Positions 1 through 7,282 of a stretch of DNA of 22,102 nucleotides are shown piece after piece. Position 1 is the first letter of the stretch; the number at the start of each line of letters is the position of its first letter. The notes under the pieces were generated by a model, which was not told the DNA's origin, searched no databases, and worked only from the letters and a program-made list of their open reading frames with translations. The position numbers and the translations under genes were made by a program. The stretch comes from Clostridia bacterium (GTDB lineage: Bacteria > Bacillota > Clostridia > Oscillospirales > CAG-272), in NCBI GenBank assembly GCA_900763885.1, contig CAAFLY010000187.1:1-22102 (forward strand). The letters run 5' to 3'.

Positions 1-345
1 GGTGAAGGTGTCTCCCTCGCCGAACACGAGATACGGATGCCCCTCCACGGTACAGCCGAAATCCCCGCCGTCCTTATGCTCTGCCGGATAATATTCCTCG
101 ATCGGGAACGCGGGAATCGCAGAACCGGGCAGCCGCCGCAGACAGCCATGTGCAAGCTCGTAATCCCGTCCGCGCACATATTCTGTTTTCTGATCCGCGG
201 AGACTACGGACAAAATCTCGTCCGCCGGGTAGAGGAGTCTGGCGGATTCTCTGTCGTCGAGAAACATCACCGTCTCATGCGCTGCCGTTGTGCCTTCCCA
301 GATCGGAGCAAGCGCCCAATCCGGGATCCATTCTTTTCTTTCCAT
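1..345 (-). CDS. SGNH/GDSL-type hydrolase, N-terminal part (cut by window edge)
   Basis: The first 115 residues are visible and the gene continues beyond the left edge. The start is the ATG at 345, preceded by an AAGGAAG ribosome binding site about six bases upstream. The protein begins MERKEWIPDWALAPIWEGTT and continues with a beta-rich stretch (LLYPADEILSVVS, YVRGRDYELAHG, IPAFPIEEYY). From memory this matches the N-terminal accessory domain found ahead of SGNH/GDSL esterase domains in gut clostridia, where the enzyme is thought to deacetylate sugars. The catalytic Ser, Asp and His lie outside the window, so the assignment is family recognition only. No signal peptide is seen, suggesting a cytoplasmic protein. 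It lies 98 bases after the Gfo/Idh/MocA gene on the same strand and is probably cotranscribed with it. Confidence 0.6.
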   Translation of the reverse strand, partial: MERKEWIPDWALAPIWEGTTAAHETVMFLDDRESARLLYPADEILSVVSADQKTEYVRGRDYELAHGCLRRLPGSAIPAFPIEEYYPAEHKDGGDFGCTVEGHPYLVFGEGDTFT

Positions 346-382
346 ATGATTTCTTCCTTTGCTTGTTTGAGATACGCTGTAG

Positions 383-435
383 CCGGCTTTTTTGCGGGAA
401 ATGGTTCCACGGGCTTGTGGCGCAGATAAAGCCGG
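383..435 (-). other. Intergenic stem-loop between the oxidoreductase and hydrolase genes
   Basis: Nested complementary segments are seen. CCGGCTTT (383-390) pairs with AAAGCCGG (428-435), TGCG (393-396) with CGCA (421-424), and CCAC (407-410) with GTGG (417-420). In the minus-strand transcript no U-tract follows, so this is not a classical terminator. An mRNA-stability or processing hairpin between two operon genes is one possibility, and chance is another. Confidence 0.35.
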
Positions 436-443
436 GAGATATA

Positions 444-1478
444 TTATATGTCGTAATCGATCCGGACCGGTCTGCCGGTTTCCGCGCTTTCCACGATGGC
501 ACGTCCGACAGCCACGGTATACGCACCCTGCAGACCGTCGGTCGGTACCGGCTTGTCGTTTAGGATCGCGTCGCTGAATTCCTCGATTTCGGAGGTCACG
601 TTGTGGTTGTTGATCTCCACCGGGATCTTCTCCTCCTCGATGCACAGATATTTGCCGTCCGCGTCGAGCTTTTCAAGCTGCAGCGTGATCTCCGGCGAGG
701 TGTTGTCCGTAAAGATCGTACCCTTGGAGCCGTACAGCACGGTGCGCATCGTGTAGGTCCGTTTGCAGCCGACGGAGGTAAAGACCTTGCCGATCACATC
801 GTTCGGGAATTTGAGGACCGCCACGGTGCAGTCGTCCACGGGCCATGTCGTAAGCATTTTGCGATTGGAATACGCGAAGGTTTCCGTCGGGTCGCCCGCG
901 ATCCACCGCAGCAGATCGATGGCGTGGCAGCCGCCGCCGATCACGGGGTAGCGCAGATGCACGGGATCGATACGCCAGCCGCCCATACCGGGGATCCGCG
1001 CGTAATCGTGGGCATATTCGCTCTCCACGAAGAACAGCTCTCCGATCACGCCGGCGTCCACCAGCTCCTTCGCCTTCACAAAACCGGGTGCTTTCCGGCA
1101 GACCTGTCCGATCATGAGCTTTTTGCCGGATTCGCGGGACGCCTGTACCATCGCGCGGCAATCGTCCAGCTCAAGGGCCATCGGTTTTTCGCACAGCACA
1201 TGACAGCCGGCACGCAGCGCGGCAACAGTCTGCTCCCTGTGTACCTGATCGGGTGTGCAGATGATCACCACATCGATATCCTCATTCTGCAGCATCGTGT
1301 CGAGATCGGTGTAGTACCGTTCCAGTCCGTAATCCGCGGCACACGTTCTTGCCAGCTCCTCACGGATGTCACAGACGGCAGCAAGCGTCGTCATCGGACA
1401 GTTCAGGATCCCCTCGATGTGCGACCGTCCCATACTTGCGATCCCGACTACGGCGTAGCGTAAAATCGTATTCTCCAT
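444..1478 (-). CDS. Gfo/Idh/MocA family NAD(P)-dependent oxidoreductase
   Basis: This 344-residue protein has the usual length of the Gfo/Idh/MocA family of sugar, inositol and amino-sugar dehydrogenases. The N-terminal Rossmann fold carries VGIASMGRSH (about residues 11-20), followed by VCDIREE at the end of the second strand. The family signature EKP is at 97-99 (HVLCEKPMAL). The C-terminal substrate domain carries GGGCHAIDLLRW (about 181-192), with the conserved acid and His of the active site. The middle glycine of the usual GxGxxG is Ala here. The start has a strong GGGAGGT ribosome binding site, and a consensus promoter lies upstream. Substrate cannot be deduced. The downstream esterase-like gene suggests a modified sugar. 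It is probably cytoplasmic. Confidence 0.93.
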   Translation of the reverse strand: MENTILRYAVVGIASMGRSHIEGILNCPMTTLAAVCDIREELARTCAADYGLERYYTDLDTMLQNEDIDVVIICTPDQVHREQTVAALRAGCHVLCEKPMALELDDCRAMVQASRESGKKLMIGQVCRKAPGFVKAKELVDAGVIGELFFVESEYAHDYARIPGMGGWRIDPVHLRYPVIGGGCHAIDLLRWIAGDPTETFAYSNRKMLTTWPVDDCTVAVLKFPNDVIGKVFTSVGCKRTYTMRTVLYGSKGTIFTDNTSPEITLQLEKLDADGKYLCIEEEKIPVEINNHNVTSEIEEFSDAILNDKPVPTDGLQGAYTVAVGRAIVESAETGRPVRIDYDI

Positions 1479-1511
1479 ATTGTACCTCCCATAGAGAAAA
1501 TTTCTATCGGA

Positions 1512-1540
1512 AGTATAGCATACCTTGGTGAAAATGTCAA
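1512..1540 (-). promoter_or_regulatory. Sigma-A promoter for the Gfo/Idh/MocA operon
   Basis: On the minus strand, TTGACA (1540-1535) is separated by exactly 17 bases from TATACT (1517-1512). Transcription would start near 1505, about 27 bases before the ATG at 1478. Both hexamers are near-perfect consensus. Confidence 0.88.
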
Positions 1541-1558
1541 GAGACTGTGCGATGGAAA

Positions 1559-1608
1559 GTGCGCCCGCATCCTAAAAAATGAAGAACTGCCCGTATCCTC
1601 AGGCGCAC
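1559..1608. repeat. Small inverted and direct repeats in the divergent intergenic region
   Basis: GTGCGCC (1559-1565) is inverted as GGCGCAC (1602-1608). Between them the motif GCCCGCATCCT recurs as GCCCGTATCCT about 26 bases later. The repeats lie between two divergent promoters (the minus promoter at 1512-1540 and the plus promoter at 1664-1692). They could be a regulator site, but nothing further supports that. Confidence 0.25.
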
Positions 1609-1663
1609 ACTCCTTTGAGACGGTGCTTTTTTCGAAAATCCAACGGAAAATTGGCGGTATCTC

Positions 1664-1692
1664 TTGCATAAAGCGCGCGTTTTCGGTATAAT
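1664..1692 (+). promoter_or_regulatory. Sigma-A promoter for the GNAT gene
   Basis: TTGCAT (1664-1669), a 17-base spacer, then perfect TATAAT (1687-1692). The transcript would have a leader of about 75 bases before the ATG at 1776. Confidence 0.85.
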
Positions 1693-1775
1693 GTAGGCAG
1701 TCGGGTCCGCCGAGGTGCGGATCGATGGAGAGAATACTGGAAAAACCTATTTCTATATGATTCTGGAGGAACATT

Positions 1776-2273
1776 ATGCCGGATCTGCTTGTGAAGCTGT
1801 ACGCATTGCCGCCGCTTTCCCCCCTGACGGAGAAGCTGGCACAGAAAAACATTGTCATTCGCGCCCCCATCGGACCGGAGAATTACGCCGTGATCGCCTG
1901 GATCCGGGAGCATTTCGGAGCGGGCTGGGCGGGAGAGGCGGAGAATGCCTTTTTCCGCAGTCCCAAGAGCATCTTTGTCGCGGTCCGGGAAAAGATCGAC
2001 GAAAACGGCACTGTCCGTGGAGAAATGCTCGGCTTTGCCTGCTACGACGCGACGGTCAAGGGCTTTTTCGGACCGACCGGTGTGGAAAAAGCGGAGCGCG
2101 GACAGGGGATCGGACAGGCACTGCTCCTGCGCTGTCTCCACGCCATGCATGACGAGGGCTACGGCTATGCCGTCATCGGCGACGCGGGGCCTGTGGATTT
2201 TTATCGCCGGTGCTGCGGTGCTGTCGTGATCGAAAATTCCACACCGGGGGTTTATCGCGGAATGCTCCATTGA
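1776..2273 (+). CDS. GNAT family N-acetyltransferase
   Basis: This 165-residue protein would transfer an acetyl group from acetyl-CoA to an unknown amine. The acetyl-CoA-binding motif A is clear: GVEKAERGQGIGQALLLRCL (about 102-121), containing the R/Q-x-x-G-x-G/A pattern, followed by a helix. The segment GDAGPVDFYRRCCGAVV (about 135-151) matches the C-terminal motif B, with the typical FY of GNAT proteins. A strand ending MLGFACYDA (about 84-92) precedes motif A. The start has a good TGGAGGAA site about five bases upstream. The gene has its own promoter, and the next promoter's -35 box overlaps its stop codon, so it looks monocistronic. The substrate is not predictable. Confidence 0.88.
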   Translation: MPDLLVKLYALPPLSPLTEKLAQKNIVIRAPIGPENYAVIAWIREHFGAGWAGEAENAFFRSPKSIFVAVREKIDENGTVRGEMLGFACYDATVKGFFGPTGVEKAERGQGIGQALLLRCLHAMHDEGYGYAVIGDAGPVDFYRRCCGAVVIENSTPGVYRGMLH

Positions 2274-2298
2274 CAAAGTGTACAGAATGTGCTATACT
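2270..2298 (+). promoter_or_regulatory. Sigma-A promoter for the solute-binding protein operon
   Basis: TTGACA (2270-2275), a 17-base spacer, then TATACT (2293-2298). The -35 box overlaps the stop codon of the preceding acetyltransferase gene (TGA at 2271-2273). The leader before the ATG at 2353 is about 48 bases. Confidence 0.88.
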
Positions 2299-2352
2299 AT
2301 ATACACAATATGTGGGCAAAACTACAGTTGTCACTAAAAGGAGACAAATTCT

Positions 2353-3819
2353 ATGAAAAGACACATTCTGTACCTGCTCATCGCAGCGCTCCTTCTCCCC
2401 ACCTTTGCGTCCTGCGGCGGAACCAAAGATCCGGCAGACGATACGACGGCGGACACCTCAGCGGCCTCCAACGTCCAGACCGAGACGGAGACCGATTCCA
2501 TGGAGGCGCGGCTCACTGTATCGGACGGACTGCCGGAAGCGGATTTCGGTGGCAGAACCTTCGCGATCATCGGTGACGATGGCTTTGACTATATCCTTGC
2601 GGACGAGCTGACCGGAGAAGTGGTGAACGACGCGATCTTTGAGAGAAACCATGCTGTATGCGACCGCTTCAATGTTGCGCTCGACTGTGTTGTATACGAC
2701 GAGGGCAAGATCACGGATCAGGCGAAAAACGTGGTGCTTGCCGGAGACGATTCGTTCCAGATGGTATCCGGCCACATCATCCTGCTCGGTATTGGCGCCG
2801 TCAACGACATCATGTACAACTGGTACGACCTGCCGCACATCGATTTCTCAAAGCCGTGGTGGTCGCCGTCTACGGAAGAGGACCTGCGCTACAAGGATAA
2901 GGCGTTCATCGCCATCGGAGATTTCGCACTGTCCGCTCTGACGCAGACGTACTGTGTATTCTATAACAAGGATCTGGCGGAGGCGAACAACCTGCCGGAT
3001 ATGTACGAGCTTGTGAACAACGGCGAATGGACCTCTGATAAGATGTATTCGCTGTGCGACGGCGTATATGTGGACTTAGACGGCGACGGAAAACGCTCGG
3101 ATGACGACCGGTATGCGCTTGCGACCAACTGCAAGAGCGCCGCGAACGCCTATCTCTGGGCATTCGGCAAGAAGATTGCCACCCAGCAGCCGGACCATAC
3201 CTACAAGCTCGACTACTACGATGAAAAGCTCGTTTCCATTGTGGAACGGCTGTACAATATGTACTATGAGACGGATTATGTCCACTTCGACCCCAATTCG
3301 CACAGCTATATCGGCTGGTTCTCGGATGGCAATTGTCTCTTTGCGAACGGTCTGATCGAGATGGCGGTCAACAATTTCCGGGAAGCGGAATTCGACTACG
3401 GCATCATCCCCTATCCGAAATGGGATACGGAACAGGAAAACTATTATACGAGCGTAGACGGCGGCCATGAGGGCCTGGCGATTCTGAAATCCATTCAGGA
3501 TCCGGAATTTGTCGGCACCGTATCGGAAGCACTCTGCGCCGAGAGCTGGAAACGGGTGGTTCCCGCGTATTATGACGTCGCGCTCAAGTTCAAGGGCACC
3601 CGCGACGAACGCTCCATCGAAATGCTCGATGCCATCGTCCAGTCCCGCGTGTTCGATTTCGGCTACGTGTACGGCGGTTGGGGATGCGTGTTCTGGATCC
3701 AGTACATGATGGAGAAAAAGTCGAAGGACATCACCTCGTACTACGAAAAGAACTTCGCCTCCTATGACAAGACGATGGAGAAGGTATTTAAGGCATTTGA
3801 CGAATACGCCGCCGGCTGA
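2353..3819 (+). CDS. Extracellular solute-binding lipoprotein (ABC sugar-uptake type)
   Basis: This 488-residue protein starts with a lipoprotein signal peptide: MKRH, a hydrophobic core, then the lipobox FASC with Cys21 as the lipidated residue. A Thr/Ser/Asp-rich linker follows (about 24-50). The remainder reads like family 1 sugar-binding proteins of clostridial ABC importers, with blocks such as TQTYCVFYNKDLAEANNLPDM, the YELVNNGEWTSDKM helix and a Trp-rich sugar-site-like segment (FSKPWWSPS, about 165-173). DLDGDGKRSDDD (241-252) resembles a calcium-binding EF-hand loop, common in this family. It would bind a sugar or oligosaccharide outside the membrane. No permease or ATPase genes are adjacent, so it is an orphan that may serve a transporter encoded elsewhere. 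AAAGGAG precedes the start by about eight bases. Confidence 0.92.
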   Translation: MKRHILYLLIAALLLPTFASCGGTKDPADDTTADTSAASNVQTETETDSMEARLTVSDGLPEADFGGRTFAIIGDDGFDYILADELTGEVVNDAIFERNHAVCDRFNVALDCVVYDEGKITDQAKNVVLAGDDSFQMVSGHIILLGIGAVNDIMYNWYDLPHIDFSKPWWSPSTEEDLRYKDKAFIAIGDFALSALTQTYCVFYNKDLAEANNLPDMYELVNNGEWTSDKMYSLCDGVYVDLDGDGKRSDDDRYALATNCKSAANAYLWAFGKKIATQQPDHTYKLDYYDEKLVSIVERLYNMYYETDYVHFDPNSHSYIGWFSDGNCLFANGLIEMAVNNFREAEFDYGIIPYPKWDTEQENYYTSVDGGHEGLAILKSIQDPEFVGTVSEALCAESWKRVVPAYYDVALKFKGTRDERSIEMLDAIVQSRVFDFGYVYGGWGCVFWIQYMMEKKSKDITSYYEKNFASYDKTMEKVFKAFDEYAAG

Positions 3820-3877
3820 TTTCTTCCTGCCGGGCCGGCTCCCACAAGTGAATTTTTGAAACGAATCGAGAAAAAGC

Positions 3878-4603
3878 ATGACACCTGCGCCTATGCCACC
3901 GCACAGACAGGTACCACCGTCGGACCGCAGAGTACCACCCGAGATCGCGTTTGCCCGTCGGGAAGCGTATCTGCGGCAAAAACGGATACAGAGAAAACGC
4001 AGAAGGATCTTCTTTTGCGTCATTCTCGTGCTGGCTCTGTGCATCGGCGGCGTTCTTATCCTTATGAAACATCTGCAGCTGCATAACGCATACGAAGCGG
4101 AGATGCCGGACTGGGTCACGCCGGCTTACATCTCTTACCACACCTCCGCACGGACCGGAGAAAAGCTCACAGCCGTGCGGGGGATCGTGATCCATTACGT
4201 AGGCAATCCGGGCTCCACGGCACAAGGGAACCGCGACTATTTTGATTCCCCGACGACGGAGGTCAGCTCCCATTTCATCGTGGGACTGGAGGGCGAGATC
4301 CTGCAGTGTCTGCCGCTTGCCGAAAAATCCGCCGCCAGCAACCACCGCAACAGCGATACCATATCGATCGAGACCTGTCATCCGGACGAAACGGGGAAAT
4401 TCACCGATGTAACCTACGCGTCCCTCGTGCGGCTGACGGCGTATCTGTGCGATCGTTTTTCGCTGGATACCGACGACGTGATCCGCCATTACGACGTGAC
4501 CGGCAAGCTCTGCCCGCTCTATTACGTGGAGCATGAGGACGCGTGGGAGACGCTGCGCGCCGCCATCGGGGAAGAGCTGGCGAGACTGCGCGCGGAGAAA
4601 TGA
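3878..4603 (+). CDS. Membrane-anchored N-acetylmuramoyl-L-alanine amidase (Amidase_2/PGRP fold)
   Basis: This 241-residue protein has a proline- and arginine-rich cytoplasmic head (1-43, ending QKRIQRKRRR), one transmembrane segment (about 44-63, IFFCVILVLALCIGGVLIL) and an extracellular amidase domain. Positive residues before the helix predict an N-inside orientation. Amidase_2 zinc ligands are visible as His106 (GIVIHYVGN), His204 (VIRHYDVTG) and Cys212 (KLCP). SHFIVGLEGEI (131-141) and IETCHP (164-169), with candidate catalytic Glu165, are the other family blocks. It would cleave the bond between MurNAc and L-Ala in peptidoglycan. The start has only a weak purine-rich site (GAGAAAAAGC). 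The gene sits 58 bases after the solute-binding gene and 23 bases before the TIM-barrel gene, an odd partner for sugar genes. Confidence 0.9.
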   Translation: MTPAPMPPHRQVPPSDRRVPPEIAFARREAYLRQKRIQRKRRRIFFCVILVLALCIGGVLILMKHLQLHNAYEAEMPDWVTPAYISYHTSARTGEKLTAVRGIVIHYVGNPGSTAQGNRDYFDSPTTEVSSHFIVGLEGEILQCLPLAEKSAASNHRNSDTISIETCHPDETGKFTDVTYASLVRLTAYLCDRFSLDTDDVIRHYDVTGKLCPLYYVEHEDAWETLRAAIGEELARLRAEK

Positions 4604-4626
4604 CGATACCGTAAGGGGGAAACACC

Positions 4627-5526
4627 ATGTTTGACATCAAAATCGGAACGCTGATCCCTGTGATGCAGGCGAAAAAAGCCATTCCCATGCTCAACGAAAA
4701 GGGCTTTGAATCCTACGAGCTGGATTTCGCGGGCGTGGATATGGACAAAGTGGACTTTGCCGCGTTGGCGGACGAGATCCTGGCGGTGCTGGATGGCCGC
4801 GAGATCTCCGCGGTCGGCTATTACCGCAATCCGATCCAGAGCGAAGCGGACAGGGACGGACTGACAGGGCTGATCCGGAACCTCCCCAAACTCCAGTGCC
4901 ATGTGATCGGTGCATTCGCGGGGGGCAATCCGGCAAAGTCAATCCCTGATACGATCCCGGAATTCCGTGCCGTCTGGGAACCGATCGCGGCACTGGCGGA
5001 GGAGCACGGCGTGAAGATCGGCTTTGAAGGATGCGGCGGCGGCTGGTGGGGAGGCAGTCACAACATCGCCTACTGCCCGGACGCGTGGGATCTCATGTTC
5101 GACGCTGTGCCGAGTTCCGCGCTCGGTCTGGAATGGGAGCCGTGTCACGCCATCGAAGGACTTGCCGATCCGATCATGCAGCTCAGGCATTATGCGGACC
5201 GCGTCGTGCATATCCATGGCAAGGACGGCACCGTCGCGTGGGATGTGATAAAGGAGCACGGCATCCGTACGGGGCGTCCGTACTGCTGGAACCGCACACC
5301 GGGCTTCGGCGATACGAACTGGTCGGATGTTTTCACGATCCTTCTGCAAAACGGATTCACCGGCGCGTGCGACATTGAGGGCTACCACGATCCCGTACAC
5401 TTCGATGACATGGAGTGGACGGCGCAGGTCACGTCTCTCGCGTATCTGAAACGGTGCCGCGGCGGGAGCGAGTACTTCTATGGCCCGGAGGAGATCCGCG
5501 GATACCAGGGCAAGAGAAAGCAATAA
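4627..5526 (+). CDS. Xylose isomerase-like TIM-barrel protein (sugar phosphate isomerase/epimerase family)
   Basis: This 299-residue protein has the length and layout of the AP-endonuclease-2/xylose-isomerase-like TIM barrel. Candidate metal-binding residues fall in the expected order at strand ends: Glu134 (KIGFEGCG), Glu171 with His174 (LEWEPCH), His195/His197 (VVHIHGKD) and Glu251 (CDIEGYH). Such enzymes isomerise or epimerise keto-sugars or inositol derivatives. Members are often encoded near Gfo/Idh/MocA dehydrogenases, as here a few kilobases away. The exact substrate cannot be told. AAGGGGGAAA lies about five bases before the ATG. It is the last gene before a strong terminator and is probably cotranscribed with the solute-binding protein and the amidase. 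Confidence 0.9.
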   Translation: MFDIKIGTLIPVMQAKKAIPMLNEKGFESYELDFAGVDMDKVDFAALADEILAVLDGREISAVGYYRNPIQSEADRDGLTGLIRNLPKLQCHVIGAFAGGNPAKSIPDTIPEFRAVWEPIAALAEEHGVKIGFEGCGGGWWGGSHNIAYCPDAWDLMFDAVPSSALGLEWEPCHAIEGLADPIMQLRHYADRVVHIHGKDGTVAWDVIKEHGIRTGRPYCWNRTPGFGDTNWSDVFTILLQNGFTGACDIEGYHDPVHFDDMEWTAQVTSLAYLKRCRGGSEYFYGPEEIRGYQGKRKQ

Positions 5527-5527
5527 A

Positions 5528-5576
5528 CAAAAAAGCGGGGATCCTGTCTGAACACGGGATCTCCGCTTTGTTTTTG
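5528..5576. terminator. Bidirectional intrinsic terminator between convergent genes
   Basis: AAAGCGGGGATCC (from 5532) pairs with GGATCTCCGCTTT (to 5569) around a short loop, with one G-T mismatch-type pair. TTTTT follows on the plus strand, and an A-tract (5528-5534) gives a U-run on the minus strand. It sits between the convergent TIM-barrel and aminotransferase genes. Confidence 0.88.
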
Positions 5577-5585
5577 CTGTAGGTG

Positions 5586-6785
5586 TTATTTCGTGATCGG
5601 ATGCTCGGCGATGAACCGTTCCAGTCGGTCGAGGGCTTTGGAGATATGCTCGACGGAGTAGGCGTAGGAAATGCGCACGTAGCCTTCCCCACAGTCACCG
5701 AACGCGGAGCCGGGAACCACCGCCAGCTTGTAGTCGTATAGGAGCTTTTCGCAGAAGGCTTCGCTCGTCATGCCAAACGGCTTGATATTCGGGAAGACAT
5801 AGAAGGAGCCGTCCGGGTCAAAGCAGTCGATGCCGAGCCCGCGCAGACCGTTCACTAAGAACCGGCGGCGGCGATTGTATTCCGCTTTCATCATCGCAAT
5901 GTCCTCGTCCCCATTGCGCAGAGCCTCCACCGCTGCAAACTGGGAGGTCGTCGGCGCGCTCATGATGGCGTACTGGTGGATCTTCAGCATCTGTTTGGCA
6001 AGCGGCGCCGGAGCGGTCAGATACCCAAGCCGCCAGCCCGTCATTGCATAAGTTTTCGAAAAGCCGCTTGTCAGGATCGTTCTCTCGCGCATCCCGGGAA
6101 TGCTCGCCGGAGACACGTGATGACCGGTGTAGGTCAGCTCACTGTAGATCTCATCCGACAGCACCATGATGTTCGTGTCCGCCAGCACCTCAGCGATCGC
6201 GGAAAGATCCTCACGTGTCATGATCGCCCCCGTAGGATTGTTCGGGAAGGGAAGGATGAGCAGCTTTGTCTTGTCCGTGATGGCGGCACGCAGCGCGTCG
6301 GCAGTCAGCTTGAAGCCGTCCTCCTCATGGGTTTCGATAAAGACGGGCTTGCCGTGTGCCAGCTGTGCGATCGGACCGTAGCAGACGAACGACGGCTGCG
6401 GCACGATCACCTCGTCGCCCGGTTCAATGAGCGCGCGCATGGTCAGATCGATCGCCTCGCTGCCGCCGACGGTCACAACGATCTCGGATACAGGATCATA
6501 ATGCAGATCGAATCGGCGTGCGAGATAGGCAGCGATCTCCCGGCGCAGATCGGCAAGACCGGCATTGGCGGTGTAGTACGTTTTGCCCTTTTCCAGACTC
6601 TCGATCCCGGCGACACGGATGTGCCACGGCGTGACAAAGTCCGGCTCACCGACCGTCAGACCCACCACGTCGTCCATGCCGGAGAGCATATCAAAGAATT
6701 TGCGGATGCCGGAGGGCTTGATGTCCATGACATTCGCGGACAGGATGTTCGCATATTCCATATCAGACAATATTTCCTCTCTCAT
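5586..6785 (-). CDS. PLP-dependent aminotransferase, class I/II (YugH/AlaT-like)
   Basis: This protein of about 399 residues transfers amino groups between amino and keto acids using pyridoxal phosphate. Conserved blocks in order are VGEPDF (about 45-50), TVGGSEAIDL (105-114), PNNPTG (181-186), DEIYSEL (211-217), the PLP-lysine block SGFSKTYAMTGWRLGY (lysine near 244) and the carboxylate-binding arginine block GYVRISYA (near 370-376). The product ends near the terminator. Two starts are possible. The ATG at 6785 overlaps the upstream lrp gene by 23 bases. The ATG at 6761 lies one base after the lrp stop and would be translationally coupled, with AGAGGA upstream. I favour coupling but list the longer form. 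The B. subtilis yugG-yugH (alaR-alaT) pair shows the same order, suggesting an alanine-type transaminase. Confidence 0.93.
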   Translation of the reverse strand: MREEILSDMEYANILSANVMDIKPSGIRKFFDMLSGMDDVVGLTVGEPDFVTPWHIRVAGIESLEKGKTYYTANAGLADLRREIAAYLARRFDLHYDPVSEIVVTVGGSEAIDLTMRALIEPGDEVIVPQPSFVCYGPIAQLAHGKPVFIETHEEDGFKLTADALRAAITDKTKLLILPFPNNPTGAIMTREDLSAIAEVLADTNIMVLSDEIYSELTYTGHHVSPASIPGMRERTILTSGFSKTYAMTGWRLGYLTAPAPLAKQMLKIHQYAIMSAPTTSQFAAVEALRNGDEDIAMMKAEYNRRRRFLVNGLRGLGIDCFDPDGSFYVFPNIKPFGMTSEAFCEKLLYDYKLAVVPGSAFGDCGEGYVRISYAYSVEHISKALDRLERFIAEHPITK

Positions 6786-7239
6786 CCACCGGGATCGCGC
6801 CGAAGATCACGCCCTTGTCCTTGTATTTGCGCAGTACGAAATGCGTGGCGGTCGAGGTCACATCCTCAAGCGGCGCGAGCTTTTCCGCGACGAACAGAGC
6901 CACCTCGCGCATCGTCTTTCCCTCGATGAGCACGGCAAGGTCAAAGGAGCCGGACATGAGGTACAGGCTCTCCACCTCGGGATAATTGTAAATCTTCTGC
7001 GCCACATGGTCATAGCCGCGATCCCTCTGCGGCGTGATTTTCAATTCAATGAGGGCGGATACGTGCTCCTTATCGGTCTTGTCCCAATCTATGAGGGTCT
7101 TGTAGCCGAGGATCACGCCGTCGCGCTCGTATTTCGCGATCATGTTCCGGATCTCGCCGACCTCTTTGTCGAGCATCAGAGCGATCTTCTCCGGCGTCAA
7201 ACGGGAATCGTTTTCGAGCAGTTTCAGAATTTCAGTCAT
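6763..7239 (-). CDS. Lrp/AsnC family transcriptional regulator
   Basis: This 158-residue protein has an N-terminal winged helix (MTEILKLLENDSRLTPEKIALMLDKEVGEIRNMIAKYERDGVI, about 1-46) and a C-terminal RAM ligand-sensing domain (VSALIELKITPQRDRGYDHVAQKIYNYPEVESLYLMSGSFDLAVLIEG, about 60-108). Proteins of this family form dimers and octamers and sense amino acids. I chose the ATG at 7239, with TGGAGAA just upstream, over a longer in-frame form that would overlap the MutS-like gene. The stop is immediately before the aminotransferase ATG at 6761, so the two are probably translated together. By analogy with YugG/AlaR of B. subtilis it probably controls the aminotransferase gene. This function is inferred. 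Confidence 0.92.
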   Translation of the reverse strand: MTEILKLLENDSRLTPEKIALMLDKEVGEIRNMIAKYERDGVILGYKTLIDWDKTDKEHVSALIELKITPQRDRGYDHVAQKIYNYPEVESLYLMSGSFDLAVLIEGKTMREVALFVAEKLAPLEDVTSTATHFVLRKYKDKGVIFGAIPVDERGNIV

Positions 7240-7282
7240 AGTATTCTCCAAAAATAGATTGATGGAATGCGGATAGAGACGA

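Noticed and set aside
603..1463. Long open frame on the plus strand opposite the Gfo/Idh/MocA gene
   Set aside because: Its composition is typical of the antisense of a real gene. It lacks a ribosome binding site, and no recognisable family motif is present, while the minus-strand gene is clear.
3076..4119. 347-residue open frame on the minus strand across the binding protein and amidase genes
   Set aside because: It is antisense to two strongly supported genes, has no motif and no promoter or ribosome binding site.
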